Part shown: positions 1 to 11,122 of the stretch, in pieces
How the letters are laid out: the number at the start of each line of letters is the position of its first letter
How positions within the stretch are numbered: position 1 is the stretch's first letter
Source of the DNA: Diplonema papillatum
Taxonomy: Eukaryota; Euglenozoa; Diplonemea; Diplonemida; Diplonemidae
Assembly: GCA_030068145.1 (NCBI GenBank)
Contig: JAPJBO010000008.1
Location: forward strand, 558,001-622,000
DNA length: 64,000 nt
Reading direction: 5' to 3'
Position numbers and translations under genes: made by a program
Notes under the pieces: model-generated
Database searches by the model: none
What the model saw: only the letters and a program-made list of their open reading frames with translations
What the model was told of the DNA's origin: nothing

Positions 1-436
1 TTGCCGACCCCGTGTACGAATGAGCACCGGTTTGCGTTTCTTTTGTAGTCGTGCTCGCGGCAACCCTTTCGTGAAATGGACAAAAGTCTGCGACGTTTCA
101 CAGACTCAAAGCTTCGCTTCAGACTCTGGAGGTTTTAATGTCTCCGGTGAGTTCGCGTCAAACCCCGAGCTTTTCAGAGCGGGTAAATCTCGACAATATG
201 GATACACACAGCACTCTATGGTCGTATAACGTGTGGTCCTCTTTTTAGTGGTCATCTAAATAGTGGATGGACTATTTAAAATTTCCCCAGTGTTCTAACT
301 GCTAATACCTTGGTAATTAATTAAACGGTATAGCCCATCAAGCTCAGACATTCAAGCCAGCCTGCCTCCTCCACCACCGTCGCAATTCTGCGAATGGCGA
401 GGTCAGTAATGAGTGGTCATCCAATTAGTGGATTTC
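1..436. other. Non-coding flank, no gene seen
   Basis: Only short out-of-context ORFs. A roughly 20-bp direct repeat beginning GTGGTCAT occurs at about 248-268 and 412-432; the second copy sits just left of the MITE at 437. Confidence 0.5.
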
Positions 437-1165
437 TCATACTTGTACCCCGCCTTAAAAAAAGCGGGGGAAGCGGGGAAAAACGCGGGGAAAAAGCGGG
501 GGATCAGACAACACAATTCTGTACGAATATGGGCGAACAGGTCGTCCACACCTGTCGGGGAGGCTCGGAGGTCCTCGGGTCGTAGATCAGGCATGCTTCC
601 GAAAAGAGATGCCTGCACAGACCAAGCGCGGAGCCGGGGACATTGGTTCGGACGGGCCCGGACCCCCTTTCCTATATTGGGCATGACCCCTTTTCCCGAA
701 CTGGGGGTGTCGGCGACGCACACGCAATCTTTCCCCCGTGGCCAAGAAGGTCGCCCCGAAGAAGTGTGAAGATGGGAAGCAAGGCAGAGTCGCCCCGAAA
801 GCCGTTCCTTCGGCTGGCAGCGACAGTGACGGCTATGAAACCGAAGCGACTTCGGCTGCGACTTCCGCAGCTGCGCACGGGCATTCTGAATACATGCCCT
901 GCTTGTAACTGGGGTCGCTCGGGGGTTTCAACCCTGAGTACGAGGCTGACCGCGAACGACCTCTCGCTCAGGGCAAACTCCTCATCAACGGCGACATCAC
1001 GCAGTGTTTGGCTCCGAAACTCGGCGGGAGAGTGTGACGATGAGGTAGTTAATTACCCGCTTCTTCCCCGCTTTGCCCGCTTTTCCCCCGCTTTTTCCAG
1101 ATTTGGGAAAAAAGAAGAAAAAAAGCGGGGATCCCGCTTTTTTTTTAGGCGGAGTACAAGTATGA
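437..1165. mobile_element. MITE-like DNA element with TIRs and 4-bp TSD
   Basis: The two ends are inverted copies: TCATACTTGTACCCCGCC at the left and its near-perfect reverse complement ending at 1165. Immediately inside each TIR is an A/T run and clusters of short AAAGCGGGG repeats in inverted orientation (460-505 and 1065-1140). The element is flanked by TTTC at 433-436 and 1166-1169, read as a 4-bp target-site duplication. It holds no convincing coding region, so it is a 729-bp non-autonomous element. The superfamily is not recognised; subterminal repeats of this kind usually serve as transposase binding sites (family knowledge, not shown here). Confidence 0.8.
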
Positions 1166-1607
1166 TTTCTAATAATAATTTGTGGAGCAACTAATTTTTC
1201 CCCCACGACTTTTGGGGGGAAACCTCAGTTTCGTGTTTGGGCAGAATCTTGCCTCGATGTATGTTTGATGCTCAGCAGCAAAGGAGGGGAAGAGGGACGG
1301 AAGGTCAAAAGGTCAATAACGCCCCCCTCCAAATTGCTTTCTGCTGGTGTTGCTTGCGCGTCCCAAAGCCGTTGTTACGAATTCAAGGTCATATGTCCGA
1401 TTCGGAGTCCCAGGATGGCTCCCCCGGGAGGGCTGTGCAGAAAACACAGACCGGCATGAAAGGTCAAACCGGGAAAGAAGAAGGCCAGGACCCGTCAGCC
1501 GCATCCTTTGAAAGCTTAGGGCGTCGGAGGCACACGTGCACGGCCTACAGTGGCAGACGATGATAAGCCGACGAACTACAATCAAAAAAACAGTCTACGA
1601 TATGGTA
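1166..1607. other. Intergenic, contains a dispersed repeat copy
   Basis: No gene. At about 1212-1275 there is a stretch (CCTCAGTTT..GTTTGGGCAG..TTGATGCT) that recurs in diverged form at about 48725-48795 and 57560-57635, so it belongs to a low-copy dispersed repeat. Confidence 0.45.
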
Positions 1608-1818
1608 CGATGCCAAAAGGGGGGGTTTGGGCGGAAAAGTCCCCGCATAGTTCACCAGGGTCTGACGGGTACTGAGGCCCCATACCCTTCCTAAAATGGG
1701 ATGATTCCGGGGGTCTGAATTTCACAAAAATTCACAAGGGATTCTGTGAATTCTTGTGTTTTTTTGCGAATCTTCGTGAATTCTTGAAAACCTTTGTGAA
1801 TTCTTGCGCGCTTTCGGC

Positions 1819-1887
1819 GCGCCGCGCCGAAAGCGCGGAAAAAGTGACCCTTCTGGAGTCACGTAGCGAAAAGCTGGCATAGTGTGG
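1819..1887 (+). repeat. 69-bp subterminal direct repeat, left copy
   Basis: A 69-bp sequence beginning with a GC-rich palindrome (GCGCCGCGCCGAAAGCGC) is repeated at 4330-4398 in the same orientation, bracketing the ORF of the 2.8-kb element. With upstream bases it forms a 13-bp-stem hairpin at about 1807-1836. A diverged relative lies on the minus strand at about 49573-49632, so the family is dispersed. Just inside is a 2x tandem repeat of about 53 bp (1911-2000). Confidence 0.75.
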
Positions 1888-2231
1888 TACTCATTTGCTT
1901 GCAAATGACTCCCCACTAACGCAACAAGACGACGAATTCTTGTGTATTTTTGTGAATTTTTCTCCCCACTAACGCAACAAGACGACGAATTTTTGTGAAT
2001 TGACGTGAATTTTCTGAAACTTTTGGATTTTTCGGGAATTTTTGCTTGGGCCCATAACCGTGGGGTAGTCGATTTGCGCCGGGTTTTTCCATCTGTAGGC
2101 CACCTAATGGTCGGTATTCGGGAATTTTGGGCACAAATCGATGCGTCGCCCACAGATCTTTCCGAAGAGCTGCTCAGATAAAAAATTTGACCCCCCCCCA
2201 GAAATGGAGGTCAGTGGGGTAGTCGGTGTAC

Positions 2232-4229
2232 ATGATGCCCACACTATACCATGACGACAAACAACTCAATGAACGCCGTCACAGGCAACTGACTGAGCGA
2301 CTATCGCAGGAAACACAAAAGAACAAAATGTCTTGGGTGTCGTGCGTGCATGAAGGCGTCGAGTTCCACGTCCGTGCTTCGACGATCGAAGGGTTGCAGA
2401 GGAAGCTGGCCGTCTTGGGGTTCGACATGGATGCAACTTCTGTTGCAAGTCAGGAGACTTCAGGAGAAGTACTTGCTTTGGGACCCGATGTACCCCTCGC
2501 AGAGTACTCGTGTGTGATGGTCTCGGAGCCAGTCAAGCGCACACCGATCTCGCAACGGCTCCTTGCAAGGACACTCCTGGCATACATGAGTATCCGGCAA
2601 GTAGAAGCTGCTTCGAAGGACTTGAGTGAAGCTACGCCTCTTGTCGCTCCCATCCCGTACAAAGCCTGCAGGAAGGAACTCCTCAGGGAGCTCTTTGTCA
2701 GGGACGGGCTTTTTGCTGAAAGACGAGGGACCCTTGACTGGATGGTATCGTCATCCGACGCGGAGCTGTCCCCCTCTGGTGTTGGATGCGAGTCTGACGC
2801 GACACCACTTTCGTGGAATCTGTCCGCCTTGCATCTCACTGCAAGTTTTCTTGAAGATGTCAGCTCGCCTGAAGGGGAAGAAACAGAGCAACAGAGGGTT
2901 GACTACCCCTTGTATATAGGAATGGGACAAGCAAAGGCGGCAGGCGCTTTTGAAAAAGCAATGGACACATTGCTATCCCATCATGGGCAATTTCGTGGGA
3001 TATCGCGTGACAGTTTCCAATCTTTCCACTCGGATAGAGGTCCAACGGAAACTTCCAAGAAGGTAAAGAAGGGTAACGCCCTTCGTTTTTACGAGGCCCG
3101 GCACAGAGTGCACAGAATTGCAGCGTACTTGCACGAGGCATTTGCGCCAGAGTTGACGGATGGGGGTGGCAAGAAGCAGAACAACCTCAGCCGAAATATT
3201 GGTTTTGCCGCTGGGTTCCTCAGCAACAACGCGGCATTTGTCTCCTGGATGCGTCGTTTTGACGTTGTCCTCGAAAATTCGTTGTTCACGGAAAAAGCTG
3301 TCTCTGTGAGATTCGGTGGCCTCCCTGCAGGTGCCTTCGTGCTCTCCGCAACAGTCAAAGACAAGATGCTCATTGAATGGGTGCTCCAGTACATGGGCGA
3401 ATACCCAGCAGTGACCTCGACGTCGGTTGCATGTGCGAGTGTGAGGTCTTACTTTTCGGTGGACCAAAATCTCGCGTTGCTCCGGATTCTGGGTTACGAG
3501 CATTGCCTCCTGTCGGGTTTGCACTCAAGAGCAAATGCAATTACCAAAGTGGAATCTGCAACCCCCCAGACCATCCGGAACTTTTGGCACTTCGTCGCCC
3601 GTTCTGCCTTCGAAGCATTCAGCAACCCTGAAAAGCATATCGCAGGCGGCACAGTGTCATTCGATATGTTCGGCTCCCCTCCGGCTAGTGGCATTCAACA
3701 AGATGTCATCAACGGCACCACCTTCGTTCGCAACTACAAGCTTGCCCTGACCCCGGAACAAATGTTGTGGCCAGACGAAAAAGAGTCCCTGAGCCACATC
3801 CCAAATGAGTACCACGGCACAAGGTACAAAGATTTTTTGAAGAAGAGAGGGCAGAAAAAGGCGGGTGAGGTGCGCCCCGATGAATTTGGGTCACCAAACA
3901 CAACGTCTCTTAACAGCATAGTGCAAGAAGCAATGTTGCGAATCGGCATGCTTACCATGAAGGAAATTGCGGAGTACGCCACGTTTCCAGTGGCAAGGCT
4001 TCACGAATTGGTTTCCCATGATTTCACGGCAAGCACTAGCGAAGGTGTGTCATCTCCGACTCTGTCCTGCGTAGGTGGTCCTTGCGCGAAAGTGCTTGGT
4101 CCCGAGTCTCGTAGAAAGGCAGGGGCTGGAGGACACGTATGGCGGGGTTATCGACAACTGTCTCTCCACAATCGAAACCTTGGCCGGGAGAACTGTGCGA
4201 ACGGGGGAGCAAAGGTTGGAAGAGCTTGA
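2232..4229 (+). CDS. Unknown 665-residue protein of a TIR element (candidate transposase)
   Basis: The first ATG (2232) opens a frame of 665 codons ending in TGA at 4229. The protein is globular-looking and mostly hydrophilic, with no signal peptide, membrane segment or zinc cluster that I can see. I recognise no DDE/DDD, HTH or tyrosine-recombinase motif. Its position as sole gene between matching TIRs makes a transposition role likely by inference only. The last ~65 codons look unlike the rest: in the +1 frame the same DNA (4075-4257) encodes an acidic/helical stretch ending in a Lys-rich tail (EELESKKKKKKS), so a recent frameshift near 4030-4140 may have replaced the native C terminus. There is no evidence of introns. 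Confidence 0.6.
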   Translation: MMPTLYHDDKQLNERRHRQLTERLSQETQKNKMSWVSCVHEGVEFHVRASTIEGLQRKLAVLGFDMDATSVASQETSGEVLALGPDVPLAEYSCVMVSEPVKRTPISQRLLARTLLAYMSIRQVEAASKDLSEATPLVAPIPYKACRKELLRELFVRDGLFAERRGTLDWMVSSSDAELSPSGVGCESDATPLSWNLSALHLTASFLEDVSSPEGEETEQQRVDYPLYIGMGQAKAAGAFEKAMDTLLSHHGQFRGISRDSFQSFHSDRGPTETSKKVKKGNALRFYEARHRVHRIAAYLHEAFAPELTDGGGKKQNNLSRNIGFAAGFLSNNAAFVSWMRRFDVVLENSLFTEKAVSVRFGGLPAGAFVLSATVKDKMLIEWVLQYMGEYPAVTSTSVACASVRSYFSVDQNLALLRILGYEHCLLSGLHSRANAITKVESATPQTIRNFWHFVARSAFEAFSNPEKHIAGGTVSFDMFGSPPASGIQQDVINGTTFVRNYKLALTPEQMLWPDEKESLSHIPNEYHGTRYKDFLKKRGQKKAGEVRPDEFGSPNTTSLNSIVQEAMLRIGMLTMKEIAEYATFPVARLHELVSHDFTASTSEGVSSPTLSCVGGPCAKVLGPESRRKAGAGGHVWRGYRQLSLHNRNLGRENCANGGAKVGRA

Positions 4230-4329
4230 GTCCAAAAAGAAGAAAAAGAAGTCGTGACCTGGCGTTCACGGCACGTGTTGCAAGCGCCTGCAACAGCCCC
4301 TTTTTCAATCATTCCAACCGACTAGAGTT

Positions 4330-4398
4330 GCGCCGCGCCGAAAGCGCGGAAAAAGTGACCCTTCTGGAGTCACGTAGCGAAAAGCTGGCATAGTGTGG
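4330..4398 (+). repeat. 69-bp subterminal direct repeat, right copy
   Basis: Near-identical to 1819-1887. It is followed by an array of TTTTTGTGAT/TTTTTTGTGAA motifs up to the right TIR at 4485. Confidence 0.75.
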
Positions 4399-6136
4399 GT
4401 TTTTGTGATTTTTTGTGAATTGACGTGAAATTTTGTGCATTTTTGTGATCTTTTGTTGATTTTTGTGATTTTTTGTGAACTTTTGACCCCCGAAATCACC
4501 CCATTAAAACATCATTCTGCGTTCAAATACGCCCTCAGAAGCCTCGGGAGAGCCTTCTATGATGTCCCAAATGCGATTTATTGGTTTTTAGGGGTCCCCC
4601 CGCCTATTGGCCGTGAACCGCCATAGTAGACACATATGCAACCTGATGCTGGGTCGCTTCTCTGTGCAAGATCCCGGCCTAAACACACGTTTTCGGCGTT
4701 CTCTAGCACTCTCCAGGTGCATTCGACCCTCGGGCTTCGTGGTTTCTTTCACTCACATGTGTTCCGGGACGTGCAAAGATAATGAGAATGGCCCCCTGCA
4801 TTGGGGACAGACCGAACTACGCCCTGCCTGTCTATACAGGCTTTGGGGTCAAATTGCACCGGCTTTGGCGCCATATCCACCCTTTCGGGCTTCGTTTGTG
4901 CTGCTTTGGGGCCCACTACGAGCTCTGGTCTGATTTGCGGGACGCTTTCCTCGGTTTTGGCGCCCACTTTCACTGTTCTAAGGCCTGTTCAGGCTTCTAC
5001 CTGCATCATTTTATTATGCTATTCTGGTGATTCTGCAAGGCTTGGTGAACGAAGTAGGACAAGCGTTAAGTAACAGGCGATCATCAGCCGTTCTCAATCG
5101 TCGTCGAAGCGGTTGACTACGACGCGTTCACTTCATGATTTTGAAGCAGGCTTCACCGCTTTCAGGGCAGGCTTTCAGAGCTTTCCTGGCAATGTCTTCC
5201 CTTCTGGCATCTTTCTCACCCATGGCTGCAAAGTGCTTCTCGCTGGATGACTTTGCACAGGCGGCACATGACCCGAGGGATGTGTGGCAAGCTCTCTCTG
5301 TGCAGTGAGCTTGGTCAGACAAACTGTGTGGCGCACACACCCGCCATCGGCAGTATCACCTGGGCCACAGTTTGAGTCCTGTTCCGAGACCCGCTCACGG
5401 TGAAGTGGCGCCTACTGGGTCGCTTCCTCTCCAGCTTCGGCGCAAAGTATTCACCACTGGATGCACTATGAACGGTGAAAGTGGGCGCCAAAACCGAGCA
5501 AAGCGTCCCGCAAATCAGACCAGAGGTCTTAGCAATTCGACCCCAAAGCCTGTATAGACAGGCAGGGCGTGGTACGGTCTGTAGGGTCCATTCGCCTTGT
5601 TTTTGCACACCCCGGAACACCTGTAAGCGAGATAATTTATGAAGTCCGAGGGTCGAATGCACCTGGAGAATGATAGAGAACGCCGAAAACGTGTGTTTAG
5701 GCCGGGATTTTGCTCCGAGGAGCGACCCAGCATCAGGTTGCATATGTGTCTTCTATGGCGGTTTACGGCCAGCAGACGGGGGGACCCCCTAAAAACCAAT
5801 AAATCGCATTTGGGACATCATAGAAGGCTCTCCCGAGGCTTCTGAGGGCGTATTTGAACGCAGAATGATGTTTTAGGAAGAGTATGGGGCTTCAGTACCC
5901 GTCAGACCCTGGTGAACTATGCGGGGATTTTCCCGCCCAAACCCCCCCCCCCCCCCCCCTTTTGGCATCGACTCATATAATTGGATCGAAAAGCCAGAAC
6001 CAGAGCCGGAGTGCGGACACTAGGCTTCCAGAGCAAAGGCACGTCACAAAGGATCAATGTTTGCTGCTGTGACGAGATGCACCAGGTTTCCCATTTTTTG
6101 GAGTCGTAAAACTCTCGAGTTTGGCCCACAGATTCC

Positions 6137-6440
6137 TCAGAAGGCTATCTGCGCGCGACCTCTCCGTCGGTAAGGGTTAACAATGCAGTTTCGGTGCTGA
6201 AATTTAGTATCGTTTTGTGCTTTGCAGCTTGCGGCCTCCTCGAGTGTCCCCTTCGAAGCAAGCCCCACGTTATCCAGCAGAATAGCGCGATGCTTCCACC
6301 GCCAGGCGGCTACACGAGGATGCAGATGCAGCGTGTCGTTATAGCCTCCGCTCCCGCGGATCCAAAGGGACGCGCCGTCCATGAGGTAGCGGAGGCCTTC
6401 TCCATGCAAAGATCCATCAGACGCAGGTTGATCCAGGTTG
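6137..6440 (-). CDS. Candidate host exon, unknown product
   Basis: On the minus strand a pyrimidine-rich stretch ending CCCTTCTAG at 6441 would be a good 3' splice site. The frame that follows is open for about 100 codons (6440 to 6137) with protein-like composition (for example GEGLRYLMDGASLWIRGSGG). The downstream donor is not resolved. The part below about 6262 overlaps a short dispersed repeat (GGCCTCCTCGAG on the plus strand) also present near 55160, so the true exon may end before it. Function is unknown. Confidence 0.35.
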
Positions 6441-7234
6441 CTAGAAGGGGAGGTGGCACCACTTGCCTGTCAGTCTCACACGCAAAAGAGGGTAAAGAAC
6501 AAAAAATAATTTTTAGCTCCCGACAATGCATTGTTACCTAATGTTTCGGGTTCTCGCATAAAACAATTGAAATCACTCGTCGGAATAGCTTTGTGAATTT
6601 TCTAGGTCCTCCGATCTCGAAAACGGGGTTGAACCAGCGATTTCGAGAAACGTGGTCATTGCAGTGGCCTGTCTTGCCGACGGCACGAAACTGGATGGAC
6701 TTGCACACGAGGAATTAGACGAGCTTCGTGCCATGGGGGGACGACACCGAAACCTTGCTTGTGCATGCCGGAGGGTGTTGGTGGGCAAATCTCCTCCAAA
6801 ACATGCCCAGTGTTCTCTTTCGAAGTGTAATTTCTAGCGCTTATTTCAGTCAGTAAAAAAATGGGCTTGTGTTTATAGAGTTAAAGTTCGCTTGAGAATC
6901 CGGGAGTTTAGGGTCTCCGGGTGACCTTCGTCGAATGGGTTCCTTTAAAGCTAATACGTGTGGGGGTTTCTTAAGGGGGGTGGGGCATGCATGGCTTCTT
7001 TCGTGTACACTTTATATGCTTGCTTTGGCAAGCCGGTTCGTAACATTTTTTGTTTGTTCGTTATCTAGCGTTCTCCTTGGCTTGTAAAGCCAAGGATACT
7101 CTTCATCCTCCGATACTCTTCATCCTTCTTGCATGTTTACGCAGTTTCCCGATGCATCAACGCAGCTTTGGGGAAGGATAGCGAAGGGGCGAAGGCATAT
7201 TTTCGTCGGAAAAATGACCTTGTCCACCTGAAAC
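6441..7234. other. No confident gene; contains a dispersed repeat
   Basis: A weak plus-strand ORF (about 6612-6837) has no recognisable domain. About 6872-6960 (AGAGTTAAAGTTCGCTTGA..GGTCTCCG) recurs at about 43523-43610, so it is a dispersed repeat of unknown type. Confidence 0.4.
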
Positions 7235-7432
7235 CACACTGGTCTTTAGAGGCCTTGGTCTTGAGTCAACTTTCCTGAAGCGACTGGTCTCTCGAGGCCT
7301 TCATCTGAGTCGACCTTCCTGAAGCGACTGCCTTCTAGAGGTCTTCATCTGAGTCGACCTTCCTGAAGCGACTGCCTTCTAGAGGTCTTCATCTGAGTCA
7401 GCTTTGAGCTTCATTTGAGTCAGTTTTGAAAT
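7235..7432 (+). repeat. 44-bp tandem repeat, about 4 copies
   Basis: Unit of about 44 bp containing TCATCTGAGTCGACCTTCC and CCTTCTAGAGGTCT, repeated about four times with increasing decay towards both ends. Confidence 0.8.
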
Positions 7433-8464
7433 TGAAAAGGTCCACACGGTGCGTAACGCCCGTTACCGTTGCAATGAGCCACAAGCCCCTGGCCCGTTCA
7501 ACTGCCTAACCCGATGTTGGGGCATCTCCGGGCGCGTTTCGTTTCGTTATACACGAAACAGAGGAACGGCAAGGGGCTGCCGATTTCCCAAACAAAAGCA
7601 TGAACGGGCTTTCGCCTACGGGCCAACTTGCTACCGAGTTCCTACATAAAGCGCCGTGGCGGCGTACTTTGGGGCTTGGCGCTTGCGCAGAACAAAAGCC
7701 CGCGGAGACGGTCAACCACAGGGACGGGCTGTGGCAGTTTGCTCACCCCGACTGGTGCTTGCATGCAGAGGTGGACACATACACTCTGCCACCACCTCCC
7801 CGGAGCGAGCTTCTTCTTATCCGCCACTCGTGATGAACGGCAGCGGCATCGATCCGGTTCCAAAAGGACGGAAGCAGCGACTTACAAGCACACGACAACT
7901 GCACGGGTTGCCAGCTTTTGTGGACTCCGCAGGATTCCACACGGGGTTCACGCGGGCCCATTCGTGTTGGGAGTTGTGGACGTGATTTGCCGAGTCCGGA
8001 AGTACGTGTCACACGTCTGGCCCAACGCACCGTCAGACTGCTCTTGCAGCTGCGAAACCTGCATGGGTGGGTTGAGATACCGATCCGTTGCCGGCCGCAC
8101 AAGCCAGCGAAAAGAGGTCGCGCGCCACTCGTCGCTCAGAAAACTGCCAGTCTGGGCCCGTTTTGTCTCACGAAAGGGGGGGGTCGGTCCTGCTTTAGGC
8201 TATGCTAGGTTCGCCCGATTCCCACATTCGTAGCTAGCTCAAATTCAAGAGGTCTGGTCAACTATCCCCTGCAGTATTAGCATACTTTCAAGAAAGCTTA
8301 TTGGATGCAGTGGTGAACGCGTAGACGCCGGCTTGAGCATCAAGGTTCTACGGTGCCTACGGTGCGTGGCTCGCACCACCGTCGTCGTCTGGAGACAAGT
8401 TTCGAGCGAGCTTTCCGCTTAGTTAGAAAAAGGAGGTGGGAAAGGGGGCAAGGCGGGCGCATAC
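7433..8464. other. GC-rich stretch without a confident gene
   Basis: Several overlapping ORFs on both strands (for example 7628-8233 plus, 7743-8102 minus) have arginine- and cysteine-rich translations typical of non-coding GC-rich DNA. No domain is recognised. Confidence 0.35.
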
Positions 8465-8669
8465 CGTACCGTACCCGTGATCAGAGAGAAAGGAGATGAC
8501 CGCGTTGCGCATGTCGTCAGGGACGGAAGCCGCTACGTATTCCTCTGTATAGTTCAACTTGAGCAGGCACTTCGGCAGGACCGTGTCTGAAATAGTGGCC
8601 CACTCGACCATCCACGGAGAACTGTATAACCGCGTGTAGTACTCAGTAAGCACCGCTTCGACGTTCCAC
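8465..8669 (-). CDS. Candidate host exon, unknown product
   Basis: The minus strand has a CA repeat ending in ACACAG at 8670 (possible 3' splice site). An open frame with normal amino-acid composition follows (W-N-V-E-A-V-L-T-E-Y-Y..), and ACG|GTATGC at 8465/8464 gives a donor of the same GTATGY type as the mannosyltransferase gene at 29-31 kb. About 68 codons. The alternative is a terminal exon running to a stop at 8423. No family recognised. Confidence 0.45.
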
Positions 8670-9744
8670 CTGTGTGTGTGTGTCGTCAACGTAATTCGCC
8701 AGGCGAGTACATCCAGCAAGGCAAGCTGCGGACAAAAGACTTCCCAGTAGTTGGCTCCTGTACGAGAGCCATATATACTCCCGCCGTTTACCCGCGCTCA
8801 TCCTGTTCACTCAGCGTTTCGATCGGTGGCAAACCAAGGGGTAACCGAGTACAAAGCTGTTAGGCTTACCGTCTTCCGGTCCGATCAAAGTTCAAGACGA
8901 TTTTCCGGTTGTTAAGTCCAGAACGTATTCCCCCGCCCCCCTAAATATGTTCCCCCCCCGCCTTAAGAGCCACGAAATCCTAGGCTGAGAGCGCTTTGGA
9001 CGCTCCGACCCAGCGGGTATGGGGCTCTACTACTAAGAAACGGGGACGCTGATGGTTCGATTACCCATTCGGGGTCTAGGTCAAGTGGAACCCCTTCGTG
9101 TCTGCGACCTGGGGAATGACCCAGCTCAATGCGCACATCACGAGTACCTTTCCGGGCGTGTTGCAGTCGGGCTGGGCATGAACAGCGCCGCAGCATGGTC
9201 GCAGCTCAAGACGCAGCTTTGTGGGATATCGTGTTGCTCCAGTAAAGCATGATCAGCTGACCGCATCTCTTCTTTCTTTTGTGCCATCTGGGTTTCATCC
9301 AGTACTCTGCTTGTCTTAGCTCGTCTGTGCGTGGTTGTGCTTCCGACACCACTTCTTGGCCTTTGGTTCGTTAACGTCGATCGGTTCATTCCGACTTCCG
9401 CCTAGAGCGTGCGCAATGGAGTTGTTTTTTTCGTACAGCGTACGAGCGCGAGTGGCCGTTCGCAAGAGACCTTCTTTTTGCCTGACATGCTGTTCCACTT
9501 CTGCATCCCTCCTGTGAGTCCTAGACGGCAACAAGCTCACCTATTTCAAGGTCTCTTTCCTCCGAGCTGTTCTTCCCGCGCTTTTCTGCGGAGCGTTCTG
9601 CGGTGTTCCTCGTGCGGTATATCTGATTGATATCTCTGGTTCGTTTTGTGCTGCATGGCACTGATACGTAGCCTTCTTATTTGACCATTTCTTACACCCC
9701 GGACTTCAGCAGCCATATACTAAGTCAATGCGGAGTGAAAAAGT
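8670..9744. other. No gene seen
   Basis: Short ORFs on both strands only. Homopolymer C runs lie near 8930-8960. Nothing recognisable. Confidence 0.4.
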
Positions 9745-9820
9745 GCGGGAGTGCCACTCCCTCATTGAAGGGGTCCCACTCCCGCATTGATGGGGTCCCA
9801 CTCCTGCATTGAAGGAGTGA
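9745..9820 (+). repeat. Short tandem repeat, 3 copies of ~23 bp
   Basis: Three imperfect copies of GGGGTCCCACTCCCGCATTGA. Confidence 0.75.
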
Positions 9821-10113
9821 GGCCGACCGCACAAATGACCGCAAGACCACCATCGCAATCCGGAGTGGGAGTCCGGGGTGTACATCAAGAGAGCCGAACA
9901 GAAAGTCCCGTCCGGTTGAAGCAGCTACTGCTGTGCGGGCATTCAGAGGAGTCATAATTTCGAAAACAAATCTTCCGGAAAAATATCCAAATGTTCCGCG
10001 GAAGGCCGTTTTATTAAAAATATTTCCTATCCAAATATTTTTCCTATCTCCAATATCCAATATTTTTCCTATTTTTCCGAAGTATCCGGTCGCCCCACTA
10101 CTATCCCGTACTA
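9821..10113. other. AT-rich 3' flank of LINE-C
   Basis: Contains repeated AATATTTTTCCTAT motifs at 10010-10080 directly downstream (minus sense) of the LINE-C stop codon. It may be the LINE-C 3' UTR. Confidence 0.4.
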
Positions 10114-11085
10114 CTACGGCGGGCGCAAGTCGTTGCGCCGTGGGCGCGGAGCGAGTCGTGGCCCTGTCAAAGATGATTGTTGCACCGATGGTGGCGCAGC
10201 CGGGGGCGTTCTGACTGGCGGACGAGACCGCCTGGCAGGCGTGTGTTGACACGTTGTTTCGCGGGCTCTCCTCCTTTGGCAATAGCCCGCCCTATGGCGG
10301 CGGCTAGCATCTTGACAGAGAATCTCAACTCCCACTGACAACAAAGGGTACGTCGTGCGTTCAGGCACGGCATCGTTCCAGCTGTTACGGGCGCAAATTG
10401 TTTCCAGCTTGCCCAACATCCACTCGGTCTTCCGTCCAGCCGCAAAGCGTGGGCGGTGGGTACAACCCGGCATAGCCGGCGCACCAAAACAGCGGAGGGA
10501 ACAGACCCCCTGCCGCCATTTCCCAGGGAAGGAGGCGACTCCTGAGTCGGCGCAGCACAGGTCGTTGATGGCTCGCATAAGGTACCCAATTTGCAGCCCC
10601 TTCTCGGCGAAGGTTCTCCCCGGGAGCTTCGAACGCGTAAATGCCTCAAAATCAAGCGCGAGTTCCACGCCTGTCGTCGGGAGAGGGTTGGAGCTGACCC
10701 ACGATAGACTCCGCAGCCAGAAGACCAACGTCGCTGCGAAGCGGGTTCCGATGTTGGTCGTAAGCAACTTACGACTGTCCGTTGCTAAGTGTACGTCGTA
10801 TTTCGTCGACGCACCTGAGGCGAGTTCCCAAGGGCGTGTTGCCGCAAGGCTTCGCTGCGCCTGCGCCATCTCGATTGAGATCGTACCGATCAGCCTCTGG
10901 ATCTTCTCCAGGAGGTCAGGAGGGGTCCCGTAGGGGGGTATCCCTCTAATGCACAAGCACTGGGGCATGTCCCGGACCATCGCCTCAGCAATGCAAGACC
11001 GGGATCGCAGCTCGTTCCATCTACAACCTGGGCCCGGACATTGCCAGTAGTAATGCCACAGGGTCCCCGTCGCACCGCTGTCGCA
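10114..11085 (-). pseudogene. LINE-C ORF2, 3' part (after the CCHC finger)
   Basis: Minus-strand frame starting inside a zinc finger (..CDSGATGTLWHYYWQC) and continuing with the C-terminal region that aligns with LINE-A ORF2 downstream of its own finger (W..R/N..L..LAL/IDFE.F..). The missing N-terminal side is at 25890-28180. The two pieces share the 15 bp CGCACCGCTGTCGCA, the duplication made when LINE-B inserted. Without that insert the finger reads C-x2-C-x9-H-x4-C, the same spacing as in LINE-A. The element is dead: split, frameshifted and 5' truncated. Confidence 0.85.
11071..11085. repeat. 15-bp target-site duplication of LINE-B (5' side)
   Basis: CGCACCGCTGTCGCA here and at 25890-25904. 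The outer flanks belong to one reading frame of LINE-C. Confidence 0.85.
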
Positions 11086-11122
11086 CGCGGCGTCTTCCAA
11101 TAGGCTGCCTGCGCGGAGCGGA

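Larger units (their letters stand above)
1696..4504. mobile_element. 2.8-kb TIR element with a single long ORF, 4-bp TSD TAAA
   Basis: The termini ATGGGATGATTCCGGGGGTC (1696-1715) and its inverse at 4485-4504 match at 18 of 20 positions. TAAA at 1692-1695 and 4505-4508 is the target duplication: removing the element and one TAAA restores the exact sequence of the intact right arm of the host foldback element. Subterminal regions on both sides carry many TTTTTGTGAA-like motifs and a 69-bp direct repeat. The only long ORF is at 2232-4229, so this looks like an autonomous transposon or one derived from it. The superfamily is not recognised; 4-bp duplications occur in several DDE groups, but no such motif is evident in the protein. 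Confidence 0.8.
1608..5970. mobile_element. Foldback DNA element with ~450-bp inverted arms, interrupted by another transposon
   Basis: The left end CGATGCCAAAAGGGGGG (from 1608) and the right end (to 5970, with a C18 run in place of the shorter G run) are inverted copies. The left arm continues 1608-1695, is broken by the element at 1696-4504, and resumes 4509 to about 4980. The right arm is about 5480-5970. Without the insertion the element is about 1.55 kb with arms of about 450-480 bp, differing by a ~75-bp indel near 4855-4925. The central loop (about 4990-5480) has one small minus-strand ORF (5128-5340, Cys- and Ala-rich) of unknown meaning; it may be captured sequence. No clear target duplication is visible. 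Confidence 0.8.
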
